DNA of 64,000 nt, taken from NCBI GenBank assembly GCA_023548195.1, contig JAJHZJ010000311.1:6612811-6676810 (forward strand), read 5' to 3'. Numbering within the stretch: the stretch's first letter is position 1; every line of letters begins with the position of its first letter. A program made the position numbers and the translations under genes. Positions 1 to 11,815 of the stretch are shown piece by piece. This stretch comes from Bettongia penicillata ogilbyi. Lineage: Eukaryota; Chordata; Mammalia; Diprotodontia; Potoroidae. The notes beneath the pieces are model-generated. The model ran no database searches and was not told the origin of the DNA. It saw only the letters and a list, made by a program, of their open reading frames with translations.

Positions 1-1485
1 ACTGACCACTGCAGATGCAGCAAAGTGGGCGCTGGCTGAGTCAAGTGTTTTAGACATACAGTCAGAGGTGCTTGAGCCCTACAAAATGAACAAAGTTAAA
101 TTCTTAATGCTCTGCTTGTGACTTCCAAAGCACACTGAAGAATGGGACAGCTCTAAAAGGGTGTTGCCTTCCCCTCTGGAACCATTTCAAAAAACACATA
201 TGAAAACATCTAGATTCTGGGATCCCTTGAAATTCTCAAGTTGCTGGACTCAGGACCTCAGAGTCATGCAAATACTTCACAGAATAACACAAATCCTGTT
301 GGGAAAATACTGAAACTCCAGTCAACAATCTTTATTATCTAAAGATCACTAAAGGAAGTAACAGCCCATGCAAGGGAAGGAGTGGTTTGTTCTAGAACCA
401 AGGACCTATGTTCAAATTTCAATTCCCTGTGATATCTACTGTCTGTGGGACCTTGGTTATATCACCTACACTCCCTGGGACCAGGTTTTCTCATCAGGAA
501 AATGAGAGGAAGTGGCCTGCAAGGTCCCTTTCAGCTTTAGATTTAGGATTCTCCCATGTAAGATAGAAACCGCTGCTGTCTGAAAAACACAGTCAACATC
601 AATAAGGGTACATCCTACCAGGTTTGTCAACCAAAGATCTAGATGCAAGATCATGATAGTATATACCTGAAAGAGGCCTAGACTCAGACGTTTAGCAATG
701 TATTCCAGACGTTTTATTTTCATTGTTGGCCAAAGTTCATAATCAAGTTAATTTGTACAATTATCTTGGAATATTGACCAAAATAATGATAGAGTGAAGA
801 TGAAATCTGAGCAATTTTATTCCAACATACAGATAATAAAGTTCAATAAAATCCACAGATATTATTTACATTAAAACATCATACTGATTTCAAATTTGAG
901 GCATATAGGTGGAAAACAGTACTAGGATTCTTACTTTTGTCCCCACTATAGGTATATAATCATATTTAGGACTTACTAAAGACCCTAATATCTGGTAACA
1001 GTAAATTCTTTTGCAAAGGACTCCTCATTCTTCCATGGAAGGTATAATGACAGACAGGAAGGCAACAAAGCACAGTGAAGTGATTAGTTGGTTCTTTTGT
1101 AATTACTGAATTAAGGCATAATAATCTTTCATTTAAAATGAGCATAACAAACCTGATAGTGTTTGTTTAATTATTAGAAAATAATAAAATGTCAGAAAAG
1201 TTCTATTTTTGGATAAATATTTTCAGTTACACTGTATCCTAAAATCTTTAGAACCTAGTCTTAATTTCAATTTGTTTTCCTCACCATGAAAGCAATATAT
1301 CTGGCTCAATAAAACATTCTAAAGGTTCAAGAATAAGTTAAAGAAATCTACTTTTTAGAAACACAGATTAGGTGAAAGGAAATTTAATCACCCATCTAAA
1401 CCCCAGAGCTGCAGTTATCATGGTAGTCTTTATCCTAAACAGAAGTAAAACTTCAACAAAAATGGAAAGACATAAAATGATTTAC
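1..1485 (-). other. EPC2 intron downstream of exon H (partial)
   Basis: This is non-coding. It holds a MIR/THER1 SINE at about 395-555. The rest is unremarkable AT-rich sequence in which I see no exon, promoter or RNA gene. Confidence 0.8.
395..555 (+). repeat. MIR/THER1-type SINE
   Basis: The order of motifs is that of the MIR core: a loss-of-definition 5' part, GGGACCTTGGTTATATCACC (tRNA-SINE core 'gacc ttggg caagtcac'), CAGGTTTTCTCATCAGGAAAATGAG, and the THER1-like 3' part GCAAGGTCCCTTTCAGCTTTAG. Age-degraded, 5' truncated. Confidence 0.75.
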
Positions 1486-1622
1486 CTGTGCTTTTGGATG
1501 TGTCTGCTGTGAGGAATGCTGAGATTGCTGTTTCTGCTGAAGCTGAGCAAGTTGCTGTCTTTGCATTTGAACTAGTTGCTGTTGATGTGTCTGAAACTGC
1601 TCCTCTGTGATACCCCCCGTTA
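1486..1622 (-). CDS. EPC2: EPC2 internal exon H, glutamine-rich (about residues 575-619)
   Basis: This 137-base exon has two bases (TA) that complete the split valine from exon G, then 45 codons ending in phase 0. The acceptor is TTTTACACAG|TAACGG and the donor GCACAG|GTAAAT. It encodes TGGITEEQFQTHQQQLVQMQ, RQQLAQLQQKQQSQHSSQQT and HPKAQ, a glutamine-rich, probably coiled-coil or low-complexity segment, identical to recalled human EPC2. The next exon is not found in bases 1-1485, so the C-terminal part lies outside the window. An 11.7 kb intron separates it from exon G. Confidence 0.97.
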
Positions 1623-1839
1623 CTGTGTAAAAGACATTAATTTCAGAAATAAGAACACCATAAGAGGTAATTTTAAAAAACATTATCATAAAATAATCAT
1701 AAATTGGAGTAAAAAAATAAAATATTAAACCTTTATAATGAGATTTATAATAAACATATATAGAAAACCTAACTAAAAATGAATTTTTTGGAGAAGAACA
1801 CAGCTTATTCAAGGGCTATGATGATGTTTAGTAACCAAC

Positions 1840-1980
1840 TTCCTAAATGTATTATACTTACTGTTCCATCCCTACTAGACTGCAAACTCTGTGAGGGCAG
1901 GCGTAGAGTTGCAGCCTTCTTCATATCGCCCTCAGTGACCATCACGTCATTAAGTAGGAATTTGCTAAATGGTCTCCAAA
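1840..1980 (+). repeat. L2 LINE 3'-end fragment
   Basis: Contains the L2 tail pattern: ACTAGACTGCAAACTCTGTG, a 'gagggcagg' segment, then 'aagtaggaatttgctaaatgg' in place of the usual 'aataaatgtttgttga'. Confidence 0.65.
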
Positions 1981-2224
1981 TTACAACTCTATAATGTAGT
2001 TTTTACCTTTTGAGGTTAGTGGTTAATTTTATACTCTGTAAATAATTTGCTATACTTGTAGCCTCCAATAATAATACCACTATGCTACGTTCCCTTGCCA
2101 TCCTTTTTTCTGGTAAAGAGTTATGATTTCATCAGTGTGGAGAGCTTCTTGTGCAGAAACTCTATAAATTCAGGCAGATTAGCAACTCAGCTGCAAATTA
2201 AAGAGTTTTTTTGAGATTTGCCAA

Positions 2225-2345
2225 GGACACTTAAGAGGCAGAATACCTATGTTCACACAGCCAGCATCTATCAGAAGTAGGATTTTAACTTAAGTCTTTC
2301 TAGTATAACTTAGAAAGATCTTCCATCCATTACCCCATGATGCCA
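2225..2345 (-). repeat. MIR-type SINE fragment
   Basis: Antisense MIR pattern: GACACTTAAGAGGCAGAA, 'cacacagccagcatctatcagaagtaggatttt', then 'agtctttctagt'. Confidence 0.55.
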
Positions 2346-2814
2346 TCCTAAACGTCCTTCAACCAAGGACAATGAAAAAATGAATAAACTACATCTTCAA
2401 TGATAAAAACAAAGCCATATAAAAATGCAAACGGTACAAATTCAGGTTCCCAAATACTAACAGAAAATAGGGTTTATTTACAAGGTACTTGAATACCAAA
2501 CTAATTCACACTCACAAGCTCAATGAATAAAAGAAATCAGACCCAAATCAATAATCCATAAAAGAAACAAGTTGAAATGCTTTAAAAAATGAAAATCTAA
2601 TCCACTGCTTGATCAAATGTCTCATAGCTACAAACATATACAGAAGAAAGGCTACTGAACCTAAATCGAAGACAAAAATATCACCTCCTTCAAATAAAAT
2701 TCTCAAGACTTTTGTCTGAGGAACCACCTCCCGGAAACTTAAACCAAGCAAAACTTTCTGGAGGAAAACATGAAAACTGTATATACTTAATGCCCATTCA
2801 CTGATAAATAAAAC

Positions 2815-2892
2815 ACAGGAGAGAGGAGAGAGGGAGGTAGGGAGGGAAGGAGGAAGAGAGGGAGAGACACAGAGAGAGACAGAGACAGAATA
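2815..2892. repeat. GA-rich low-complexity tract
   Basis: Purine-only stretch of GAGAGA/GGAGG units, about 75 bases, likely an eroded (GA)n microsatellite. Confidence 0.9.
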
Positions 2893-2924
2893 GATTTTCT
2901 CAGAAATGTAAACTAGAGCCCATC

Positions 2925-3010
2925 TACTCCAATCTTCTTATGAATGAGAGAAAAGTAACGCTCACAGAAGTTAAATTACTTGCAAAAGGTAACACAGGTA
3001 GTTAGGAAAA
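2925..3010 (-). repeat. MIR-type SINE fragment
   Basis: Antisense MIR middle part: 'gaatgagagaaaagtaacgctcacagaagttaaattacttgcaaaaggtaacacaggtagt' follows the MIR order 'gaggaaactgaggc..aagttaagtgacttgccc..cacagctagt'. Confidence 0.65.
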
Positions 3011-3153
3011 TATAAATTATACCAACTATAAGATTTACTTTTTAAAATTTCTACATGAATAAAGTTGTAAGATTATAATCTTTTCCATTCTACTGCCATA
3101 ATGTCACAGGATACTAACACAAAGGAAATCAAACCCTAACCGAATAACCTGAC

Positions 3154-3320
3154 TAGAAGTGTGGTACAGTGTTAAAGGTGCTGAACACAGAGTCACAGCA
3201 AGTTTGAACTCCAGGTGTGCAACTTTACTTGGCAAGTCATTTATCCTCTCCATATCTGAGCTAGTAAGAGTGGGAACAAAATCCTGCCTGCCTTCCCCAC
3301 CCAAGATTCTGTCCACTGTT
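3154..3320 (+). repeat. MIR/THER1-type SINE
   Basis: Sense MIR: AAGTGTGGTACAGTGTTAAA start, 'gtttgaactccaggtgtgcaactttacttggcaagtcatttatcctctccatatctgagc' core, then decayed 3' end. Confidence 0.7.
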
Positions 3321-5021
3321 TTTTGTACTATACAAGGCTGAACACCCATTTAACACTCATCCTTTTTAAAATGACTGAAGTCCACAAACTTACGACAAAA
3401 TCTGCCCGAAAAGCACACAATTAAATATTGAACTTTATCAAAATATTTTCCATATATGCTATATTGAAATTTTTGTTTCACTTTTTCTTTATTCCTTCTT
3501 TCCTTTTTTACTCTTCGACTTACAATCAAAAAATGAATATTTACTAATACTATGTACATAATACTATAAGAAGTACCAGGGAAGACACAAAAAAGCAAGC
3601 CTTCACTGAAGCATATAGTATGGTTGGTAAAATAACATACATCTATGTATGTGGGTACAATGAAAAGACAATTGAAAAAACATGACAATATAGGAAAAGT
3701 GACAAATAATCAATAAAATCAACTATATAGAATACAGTCTAGTCAACTTAGGCTATTAGATCCTAAATGTATGCCAATCATTCCTAAATTTACCAGTGTC
3801 ATAATCCATCTTTATATATAAGAAAAGGAAATAGCAAGCACAAAGAAAATGATTTCCATTTTCATTAAAAAATACGGTTTTCCATTCCCGGTGAGTTTTG
3901 GAGGCTCCACATTTGGGTCAATGCTATTCTAAACAGCAGATTCAGAAAATCTAACCTCAGATTCAGTTGAATCCTTCTTTGATGTTATCACATCTCTAGA
4001 AACCCACCATGCTATTCTAGAATATTCTCAACAAAACTTTTATTTAAAGATGATGAGAAGACAACTTTCAAGTAACATTTTCTATTTTTAAAAACCTCAA
4101 CAATCTGAGACTACAATACTCACTATAAAGATTTAAAATCCACTATTTCTGTAACATACTAGTCATCTTTATGAACTATCAACAAAATGAATTCTTCATA
4201 TCTTCCTTTTCTGGAATCAATGCAAGTATTAACATAAAAACCCCCAAACTACAACAAAATAAGATTTTAATTTTAAATCCATGATCTTCTAAATCAAATG
4301 GAAACTTCAAGTATGCATGAACTTGGGAAAAAAGGTTTGAGCAACAGATAATATACATGATATAAAAAAGTAAAATCTTAAGTTAAATTGATAAACAATA
4401 TACATAACCAAGGCTTAGACAGGAATTAGATAGGAGTCTAATACAATTTTCAAGAAGTACATATCCAAGTGTGTCAATATACATTTCCCTAGAACAACGC
4501 TTTTTAGGTCTCTCCACAAATGTGATGTAAGTTGTCGTGAGAAAAATGAGGAAGATTAGTTGGACTATATTGTAGCAAATCTTCTTTGAGGCTTGAATAA
4601 AGTAAGAAATGGAAAGTGTATTCAATGAATAACATTAAATCTAAGGAAGAGGGAATACAAAATTACATTTTTATATTTCAGATTTATATTTTAATAGAAT
4701 GTTTTTTAAGGAAAAGGAAATTAGGATATCAACAGAATTTTCTTCTGTTCTCATCTCCTAAAAATAGAAGTATAGTAAAACTTTGCTAATTTGGAAAGAG
4801 GATAGAAAACTGAAGTCTAATCTCTACCCAAATGATCACAAAGTCTGCATATAAAAAAACTGAAATTGCTTTTAGGCTATCTCTGAAATCTGGCTCTTCT
4901 TGAACCCACTTGGTTCCATCCACTTGGGCTATGGTATTATTATTTTCCCCAAATTTTATTACTGAAAGTAATTTTTCACTAAAAAATTACTAAAAGATCT
5001 TTTTCTAAGGGGGGAGGAAGA

Positions 5022-5252
5022 GGTGGATCTATGATTTCCTTTGTATAGGGATCTCCTGGTGAGCAAATCCTCTTTATCAATGCACTTCCACACCTGATCT
5101 TCAACTTCAAGGTCTTAAAGAGTGTGGCCTTGGGTAGTCAACAGGCTAAGTGACCTGCCCAATAATAAAATCAGCATGCATTAGACTAGGACTATGCCAA
5201 GATCTTCCTAACTTTGAGGCTAGCTCTCTGTCCTTTACACCATCCTGTCTTT
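5022..5252 (-). repeat. Marsupial MIR-like SINE (long form)
   Basis: Antisense copy with the block 'atctcctggtgagcaaatcctctttatcaatgcac', then 'aggtcttaaagagtgtggccttggg', 'ctaagtgacctgccc' and 'cttcctaactttgaggctagctctctgtcctttacacca'. The same arrangement recurs at 19795-19915 and, inverted, at about 47550-47700. Confidence 0.7.
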
Positions 5253-5299
5253 CACTCGTAAACTATTAAGGAAACAATGCTAAGATCCCTCCTCAGGTA

Positions 5300-5475
5300 C
5301 TTGCTAGTCATATTACTCTAGCCCAGTCATCTTATCTTGCAAACTTCAGTTTCCTCATCTATAAAATGAGGAAAAGAATAGTGTACCCCACGGGTTGTAG
5401 TGAACATCAACTAAAATAACATATGAAAAGTACTTTGTGAATCTTAAATACTATGTATGGATGAATTATTAGTAT
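5300..5475 (+). repeat. MIR SINE, 3' half
   Basis: CAGTTTCCTCATCTATAAAA and 'tgaggaaaagaatagtgtaccccacgggttgtagtgaacatcaactaaaataacatatgaaaag' follow the MIR 3' half closely. Confidence 0.8.
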
Positions 5476-5784
5476 TATAATTGAAAAAAAATAAATAGCA
5501 AACAGTCACAAAATCATATAGACATACTCATCATCCTATGGTAGGAAAAATGAGGGAAAACTTTCCAATGGTTAGTAATCACTAATTCATTAAGTTCACA
5601 GGACTTACAGTTGGTTTTCAATGAAGAAATTAATGATTGTTAAAAAGTATTCACTGATGCTCTTTTCTACCATGGGAGTAGTTGGAAATGTTCTCTACCC
5701 CTACCATTAAAGATTCCTTTTAACGTTTCATGGTCTTTTAAGCATTGCCCATTATAGGATAAAAGGAGCTTCAGAACAAATGAA

Positions 5785-5945
5785 ATAGAACCTCAGAGAC
5801 TATCTAGTCCAGCTCCTTCATTTCACAGGTAAGGAAATCAAGGTGCAATGAGGATAGGACTTGTCCAAGGAAGTTTATGTAGTAAACCGAAGATTCGAGG
5901 TTCAAATCCAATGCTCTTCCCACTAAACCATGGCTGTCTCCCATG
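5785..5945 (-). repeat. MIR-type SINE
   Basis: Antisense copy: 'ctagtccagctccttcatttcacaggtaaggaaatcaaggtgcaa', 'ggacttgtccaagg', 'gaggttcaaatccaatgctcttcccactaaaccatg'. Confidence 0.75.
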
Positions 5946-7687
5946 CTAAGATAACCCTTTATGAGGCAGCCTCCTAAAGGTGACTGTCTTAAGATCATAG
6001 CTCCTCTTTTCAATGGACATTCTTTTGTTAGTTTGTCCCCGCAGGGAAATTTATGCCACTTGCCAAAATATTTTTAGTCAGATTTATTTTGTTGGGCATG
6101 GCTTAAAGACCATAAAAGTAAAATATATTCATCAGATATTTGAGTACTAAAAACCTTAATTCACTAGCATTTGTGTGGATATCACAGCAACTGAATTACT
6201 AACTATTGGCCTGAAGATGAAAGTGTAAAGGCACTAAATGATTATTAAGTAACACAAATATCAAAAAAGACATTCAAATTTGGATATGGCTGCCTGATCA
6301 TGTTATCATGTTTACATTATTCCTCTGCAAAGTTTTACTAATACGAGCAATTTTGCTTTTGTTGAAACCACTTGTAGGCTTCACGTTAGAATCAAAATTG
6401 AAATTATATGACTTTCATCCTAGGACATAAGGAGAAAAAATTCCCTATGGGAGAAACTAAGAAAAGCGGTAACAGGTTATGCCTAAGGCCTTTAATCAGT
6501 GTGATATCACAGGAATAATGAAGCAATTCTATTTTGTTTTTTCCTACTTTAAACTACCTTCATGACACCTACTTGTAATGGAAATTATATACTGAAATTT
6601 TCCACAAGTAGAAGCTCCTAGTCAAAAAACTGCCAATTGAAATGGAAAAGTACTCCCCACCCCATTCTACATCCAAGAATTTGCTTGGGATATTGCACTG
6701 AGGACATATTTTAAATATATCAGACCCTATACTACAGCAATGTGCAAAAAACATTCCCATATATGTTCATGGCATGGATAAATCAATTTAATTAAATACT
6801 GGAAAGCTGCTACTAACTTCTGAAATAATATTAAATCTACATTTATATACTTCATGGGAAAAGGCCAGGTTTCCCTTTCAGTGATCCTATCAAAATCTGT
6901 GAGCCTATGATTTCTTTCACAACTCAAACTATAACTCAAAGCTGACAAAAGGGTATTACCACCCCCCTCCTCATTACCCCAGGACACTTGCTTGCTACTT
7001 GTTTTTTAAAAGTTCATTTCTTTTTCACAATATCTCAAGGAGATACTTTTTTTACTTATATTGAAGAAATTTAAATAATTTCCCCCAAATCCAAGGTAGA
7101 AAAGGCTATAATACAAACCTTCTGTTCCTAATTTTCAAGGTAAGATTTTAAGTCCTCAGTTTTCAACGGATGACATGTTCCCATAGATCACCCCCCAAAA
7201 ATTTTGAAATTAAAAGGCTAGAAATAAGACTGACAGAAGTTTTCCTTTACCTTTTTAGGAGCTACATTTAGCCATTCTATCTGGAAATTTATCCCATTTT
7301 TAAAAGATCGTCTTCTCCTACAGCAAGGTGATTTTATACCTCCTTTGACACTTCTAGAAGTTAACTATCAGGAAATATTTCTTTTCATTGACTTGAAAAA
7401 AATAATCTTTCTATATGCCAATATCATAGGAATGTCTGCTACCTTAAAAGTATTATTCTAAATTTTATTCTTATTTACCAAAGTCGTTTGGTTTTCTGAG
7501 CCCATTCTCCATTAGATACCCCGTCATCATCTAGCTGAAAGATATATTTAAAACAAACAAACAAAAAAGGCATTTCCAAGACTAAGCCTGGTTTAAATGC
7601 AAATACTTATTGGCTCTGGGACTGAACATGTTCCACTAAAGAAGGACTTGGCATTCCTTTAGTCAGTTTTAAACTAACTCAGTCAAG

Positions 7688-8110
7688 ACCAGTTGTACCT
7701 AAACTTTTTTGTGTCATAGACCCTTCTGACACTGTTGAAACATATGGAATCTTTCTCAGAATAAGGTTTTTAAACATGTAAATACATAGGAAAAGGATAC
7801 AAAGGAAAATAATTACATTGAAATACTGTTACTGAAAGGGGTGGCCAGTGGGTTCAGTGGATAGAGTACAGGGTCTGGAGTCAGGAAGATCTGAGTTCAG
7901 ACCTAACCTCAGAAACTTACTATCTGTACGACCCCAAGCAATTTCACCTTTGTTTGCCTTGATTTGCTGGAGGAGGAAATGGCAAACCACTACAGAATCT
8001 TTGCTAAGAAAACCCCATGGGCAGTAATGGTCCATAAATAGAGTCAGAAACAAATGAACAAGTTATTAAAAAAAAAAAAGTTTGTCGACCTCAAGTTAAT
8101 AACTCTTAAT
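7688..8110 (+). mobile_element. hAT-type DNA transposon fossil, split by a SINE
   Basis: The left part (7688-7836, 'cctaaacttttttgtgtcatagacccttctgacac..') and right part (8081-8110, 'tttgtcgacctcaagttaataactctta') match the two ends of the same non-autonomous element seen whole at 41675-41872. The gap is filled exactly by the SINE at 7837-8080. Terminal repeats are badly decayed. Family assignment is from recall. Confidence 0.55.
7837..8080 (+). mobile_element. MAR1/WSINE-like marsupial SINE with A-tail
   Basis: tRNA-derived head 'gggttcagtggatagagtacagggtctggagtcaggaagatctgagttcagacc', core 'aggaggaaatggcaaaccac', body to 'gagtcagaaac', and an A13 tract at the 3' end. It sits inside an older hAT element. 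Confidence 0.88.
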
Positions 8111-8124
8111 CTAATTCAGGAGAA

Positions 8125-8325
8125 AGATATCTGTGGCCTCAATACCAAATATTACCCTTTAGGTCCTCAAATGCAGCCCTGCGATTGAATTCAAACTTCA
8201 CAGAACAAATCCCCTTAATAAAAGGATTCGTTCTGTAAAACTTGGACTGAGTCAAAAGGCTGCACTGCACACACCCACATGTGGCCTTGAAGCCACAGGT
8301 TTCCCATCCCTGGTCTAGTTCAACA
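8125..8325. mobile_element. Small hAT-type MITE with internal hairpin (OposCharlie-like)
   Basis: Gene-free element of about 200 bp. An internal inverted repeat ACAGAACAAATCC (8200-8212) pairs with GGATTCGTTCTGT (8224-8236) with one G.T wobble, an 11-base loop between. 'ggtcctcaaatgcagccctgcg' at the left and 'gtggccttgaagccacagg' at the right resemble marsupial hAT MITEs I recall. Confidence 0.55.
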
Positions 8326-8390
8326 GTTTAATAACAGGTATCATTATAGATTTTCCTAATGTGGAAACAGATATAACATGGGGAGAAGAA

Positions 8391-8590
8391 GGGTGGTGTG
8401 GTATAGTGTAGTGTCAAGTGTATTGAAGTCAAAGAATCTGGGTTCAAATCCTGGCTATACTACTTGTTACCTCTGCGAATCTAGATAAAACATATGTTCT
8501 CTGGGATTCAGTTTCTTCATCTTTAATAAGCAGGTTAGATTATGAGATGATTGCTAAGGTCCCTTCTAGCTTTAAAACTATGATCCTATT
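8391..8590 (+). repeat. MIR/THER1-type SINE
   Basis: Near full-length: 'ggtgtggtatagtgtagtgtcaagtg' head, 'ctgggttcaaatcctggctatactacttgttacctctg' core, 'aaggtcccttctagctttaaaactatgatcctat' 3' end. Confidence 0.85.
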
Positions 8591-9104
8591 ATGTTAATCA
8601 CTGACCTTTCTTTTCTTCTGAATTTACCAGGCTTGTCACTATCATAGAACAGTTTGTGTTAGTTGGACTTATCCTTAAAAGTAATGGCTATGCTTACTGA
8701 TACCAGTTTTCTGTTCTCTATGGAGTGTTTACACATTTTTTTTTCATTAAAATATGGTCATAAGAACATGGCCTCTTTCCTGTCATAAATAACACTGCAT
8801 TGTATGGCTCATCTTCAAATCTTCTGGTTCAATGTCAACAGCAAGGTCAAAAAAATTACTGAGTTAATTCACAGTAAAGGTTGTTGACTCCTTAAAAAGG
8901 AAATATAATGTATCTATTATAGATAAAGACCAAAGTTTTTGACTAATAATCAAAAGTAACTAGAGCAAGAAAACTAAAAAACAAAATGGTTCTGCACTGT
9001 TTTATTTGTACCAAAAACAAATGGAACGTTGGGTTCATTCAAACTCTACATTGTTGTACTTAGTAATGGAAGTACTACCCTGCTCCCCACCCATTTAAAT
9101 AGTG

Positions 9105-10375
9105 AGTCATTTTTGCAGCTCAGGTTGGTATAGGGAGACAGACGCATCTATGAACACTAGAGATAGGGTCTGGCTGGGAGTACTATGTAAAGCACTTCAA
9201 TAAAGAGGGAAGAAGGTGGTCACTGAGTGCAAAAGGAGGTCACTGAGTGCAAAAGGAGGTCCCAGACCTATATTGAAACCTGCAGCAGGAACAGTTACCA
9301 TCTGACAGCTTTGTCACCCACTTACCCCAGTCCTGGGTCACAGAATCAGAGCAGATTAATTATGGGACCTATACTCAGAGTGTGATTACGGGATAAGGAG
9401 CCTTGAGATCTGTACCAGAAATTCAGAAGCAAGCAGCATAGCAGTTGTGTAGCTCAGACCAAGAGCAGAATGCAGTTTCTGTTCCAGCTTCTAAATCAGC
9501 CTGAATCCTACAGAAGAAAAATCAGGGTAGGAATTCCACTCCAAAGGGAACCCACAGATCTGTCTTTCTGAACCAGCATAGCTTCCTACTGTCTGACAGG
9601 GATTGAGTTCAACAGTAGTTTACCATTATTTAGACCCAAAATCAGGTCAAAAACTTGAAATGGAGCAGGGGGTGAGAGGGTGGGTGGAGGGCAGATGATC
9701 AAACTTTGTCTTGAATCAGACCATTTCAGGGGTACTAGACGCTTGCAGGTCCCCAACCTAAACTGAGCTGTCCCTGAGCCGTCTCAGAATAATATAACTC
9801 AATACCTCAACACCCCAAAAAAGTAATGACAAGATTAGTTCAGATCTTTCTTCCAGAAGTGCTCCAAGTTTAGCCTGCATATAAAGTATGAAATCAGGAA
9901 GTTGGAACAATGAGCAAACAAACAATCCCACATTAAAAATAAAAATAAGAAATTATTTTAGTGACAAGGATGCTTAAGACAGAAATTTACAAGAGAATGA
10001 CTCTAAAACACCTAAAGCAAAGCCTCAAAGAAAAACACAGCTTGGCCACAAATTCAACTAGAATTCCTAAGAATTTAAAAACTTTTTATAAATGAAATGA
10101 GAACATTAGAGGAAAAAATTGGAAAAGAAACAAGAGCTATGGAAGAAAGAATGAGAAAGAGAATTAACAGCTTGGCAGAAGTACACAACCTTCTCTAAGC
10201 AACAAACTCCGAAACGGGACAAACAGAAGTGAAGTACTCTAACCAACAATAAGAACTATTACAACAAAATCAAAAGACTGAAAAATTAGAAGAAAATGTA
10301 AGGTAACTTAAAGCAAAACAACTGATCTAGAAACTAGATCAAAAAGAAAAGAAATGTAGGAATCCCTGAACTCTC
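9105..10375 (+). mobile_element. Old L1/HAL1 5' end: 5' UTR and degenerate ORF1
   Basis: GC-richer 5' UTR-like sequence (9120-9830) leads to ATGAGCAAACAAACAATCC at 9910, a likely ORF1 start. It is followed by a heptad-like charged stretch: 'gagaacattagaggaaaaaattggaaaagaaacaagagctatggaagaa' (10100-10150) and 'gaattaacagcttggcagaag', which parallel ORF1 of the younger element at 57240-57340. It is riddled with stops and shifts, so it is a fossil. Confidence 0.65.
9221..9260. repeat. 20-bp perfect tandem duplication
   Basis: CACTGAGTGCAAAAGGAGGT occurs twice head-to-tail with no mismatch (9221-9240 and 9241-9260), inside the old L1/HAL1 5' UTR. Confidence 0.97.
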
Positions 10376-10432
10376 CGAATAACATAGCATTGCATAACAT
10401 AGCATAACATAACACAACATATCAATGTCATA
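10376..10432. repeat. Short CATAA-type tandem repeat
   Basis: Imperfect array of ATAACATAGC/ATAACATAACA units about 55 bp long, followed by an A/CAAA-rich run to 10462. Confidence 0.85.
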
Positions 10433-10469
10433 ACAAAAACAAACAAACAAGCAAAAAAAAAAGTCTAGC

Positions 10470-10665
10470 CATCCTCTTTCTAGAGACTATGTAATGTGCA
10501 AAGAACATGGGACTGAGAGTCAGGAAGCCTGTATTCTACTTGTCACTGCCATTAAGTCACTGTGTAATAAGTCACTTCCCCTCAGTTTTCTGACCTATAA
10601 AATGAAAGGACTAGACTAGTTGATCTCTAAGCTTCATTCTAGCTCTAATATTCTATGACTGTAGT
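10470..10665 (+). repeat. MIR/THER1-type SINE
   Basis: 'gggactgagagtcaggaagcctgtattctacttgtcactgccattaagtcactgtg', 'cagttttctgacctataaaatgaaaggactagac' and 'cattctagctctaatattctatgac' in the THER1 order. Confidence 0.85.
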
Positions 10666-10784
10666 ACAAAAAATGGTTCCAGAAAAATTTCTACTACCTT
10701 ATGGATCTCTACTACATATATTTACACAATGCTTTATAATTTCGATTAATAACTACTAGTACCCTATGTTAAGACTTATAAAAT

Positions 10785-11095
10785 GTTTTCTTCACAGTAC
10801 TTCTATGAGGAATATAATGAAAATATCAGACTCATCATTTTCTCGAGCAGAGCACTGAAGCTCATAGAAATTAAACTACTTGCTCAGAGTTAATGGCTCT
10901 CAGAACAGCATAGACATTCAGACCCAGGTCTTCCAAATGACTTCAATTTCCTACAGAAGGCTATCTCTTCTGCCTAGTACAACCATAACTTTAGAACCGA
11001 GGAAAGTAAGTCTGAGAGAAGATTAAGTGTTTGAGCCAGAACTTAAAGCTAGGTAGGTCTTCTGACTCCTAGTCCAATGTATTTTCTATAGTCTA
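10785..11095 (-). repeat. Two antisense MIR fragments
   Basis: 10785-10975 reads 'gagcactgaagctcatagaaattaaactacttgctcagagtt..cagacccaggtcttcc'. 10990-11095 reads 'gaggaaagtaagtctgagagaagattaagtg..gccagaacttaaag..ggtcttctgactcctagtccaatgtattttc'. Both match antisense MIR. Confidence 0.65.
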
Positions 11096-11699
11096 AAGTT
11101 TACTTACCATTTTGCCTGGACACTTTGTGTTAAGAGGGGAAATAACTTACTCTATTGAAAAATAAATGGCAAAAAAACCTTATGAGTCTCCTGACAAAAA
11201 CATAACTTGCTACATCACGCCACACAATCGCAGTTTTAGTTTTGTAAGTTTCAGTTTAGTTGAGTTTGTAGTTCTTGAGGGAAGTACAAGATCTTGTGTA
11301 ATATTTTTAAGATACAGTGCATATTATCTAGAAGAAAAAGAACGCTTGGTCTGCTAAGTAAGAAAGATAAAATCCCCTGTTATTCTCTGATGTATTCTTT
11401 CACTTAAATAAATGTTAACTGCTGAGAAAGTTGTTAGAGTTTAAATCTAAAAAACACACACATACACACAAACACATGATATTTATAATTCTCAATTCTT
11501 GGTGGTATGCAATTAATATCTTAGAACTTTAAAGCTAATTATTGTTTTTCACTAGCCCAAGTAATCTCTTTCTCCTCTGAAATAACATAGTAGCACTTCT
11601 ACCCATATTGCTGCACATTCAGTCTACCTTACATTATTGTTATTTGTAAAAAACAGATAAAAGTAGTCTGCAGTAGAGCTCTCATAGAGGATCTCTTTC

Positions 11700-11815
11700 A
11701 CTATACCAGGTTTCTTTCTCAATTAGGCTGTAAACTCTACATGCCAATAAACATGTCTTATTCTCCTATGCATTGTAATACTGACTGGTATGCAAAGTAT
11801 GTTTAATAAGAGATG
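11700..11815 (+). repeat. L2 3'-end fragment
   Basis: 'aattaggctgtaaactctacatgccaat', then 'tgcattgtaatactgactggtatgcaaagtatgtttaataagag', the order of the L2 3' terminus. Confidence 0.55.

Noticed and set aside
1453..1812. A minus-strand frame longer than EPC2 exon H
   Set aside because: Only 1486-1622 is exon; the N-terminal part of the frame is intron read-through upstream of the acceptor.
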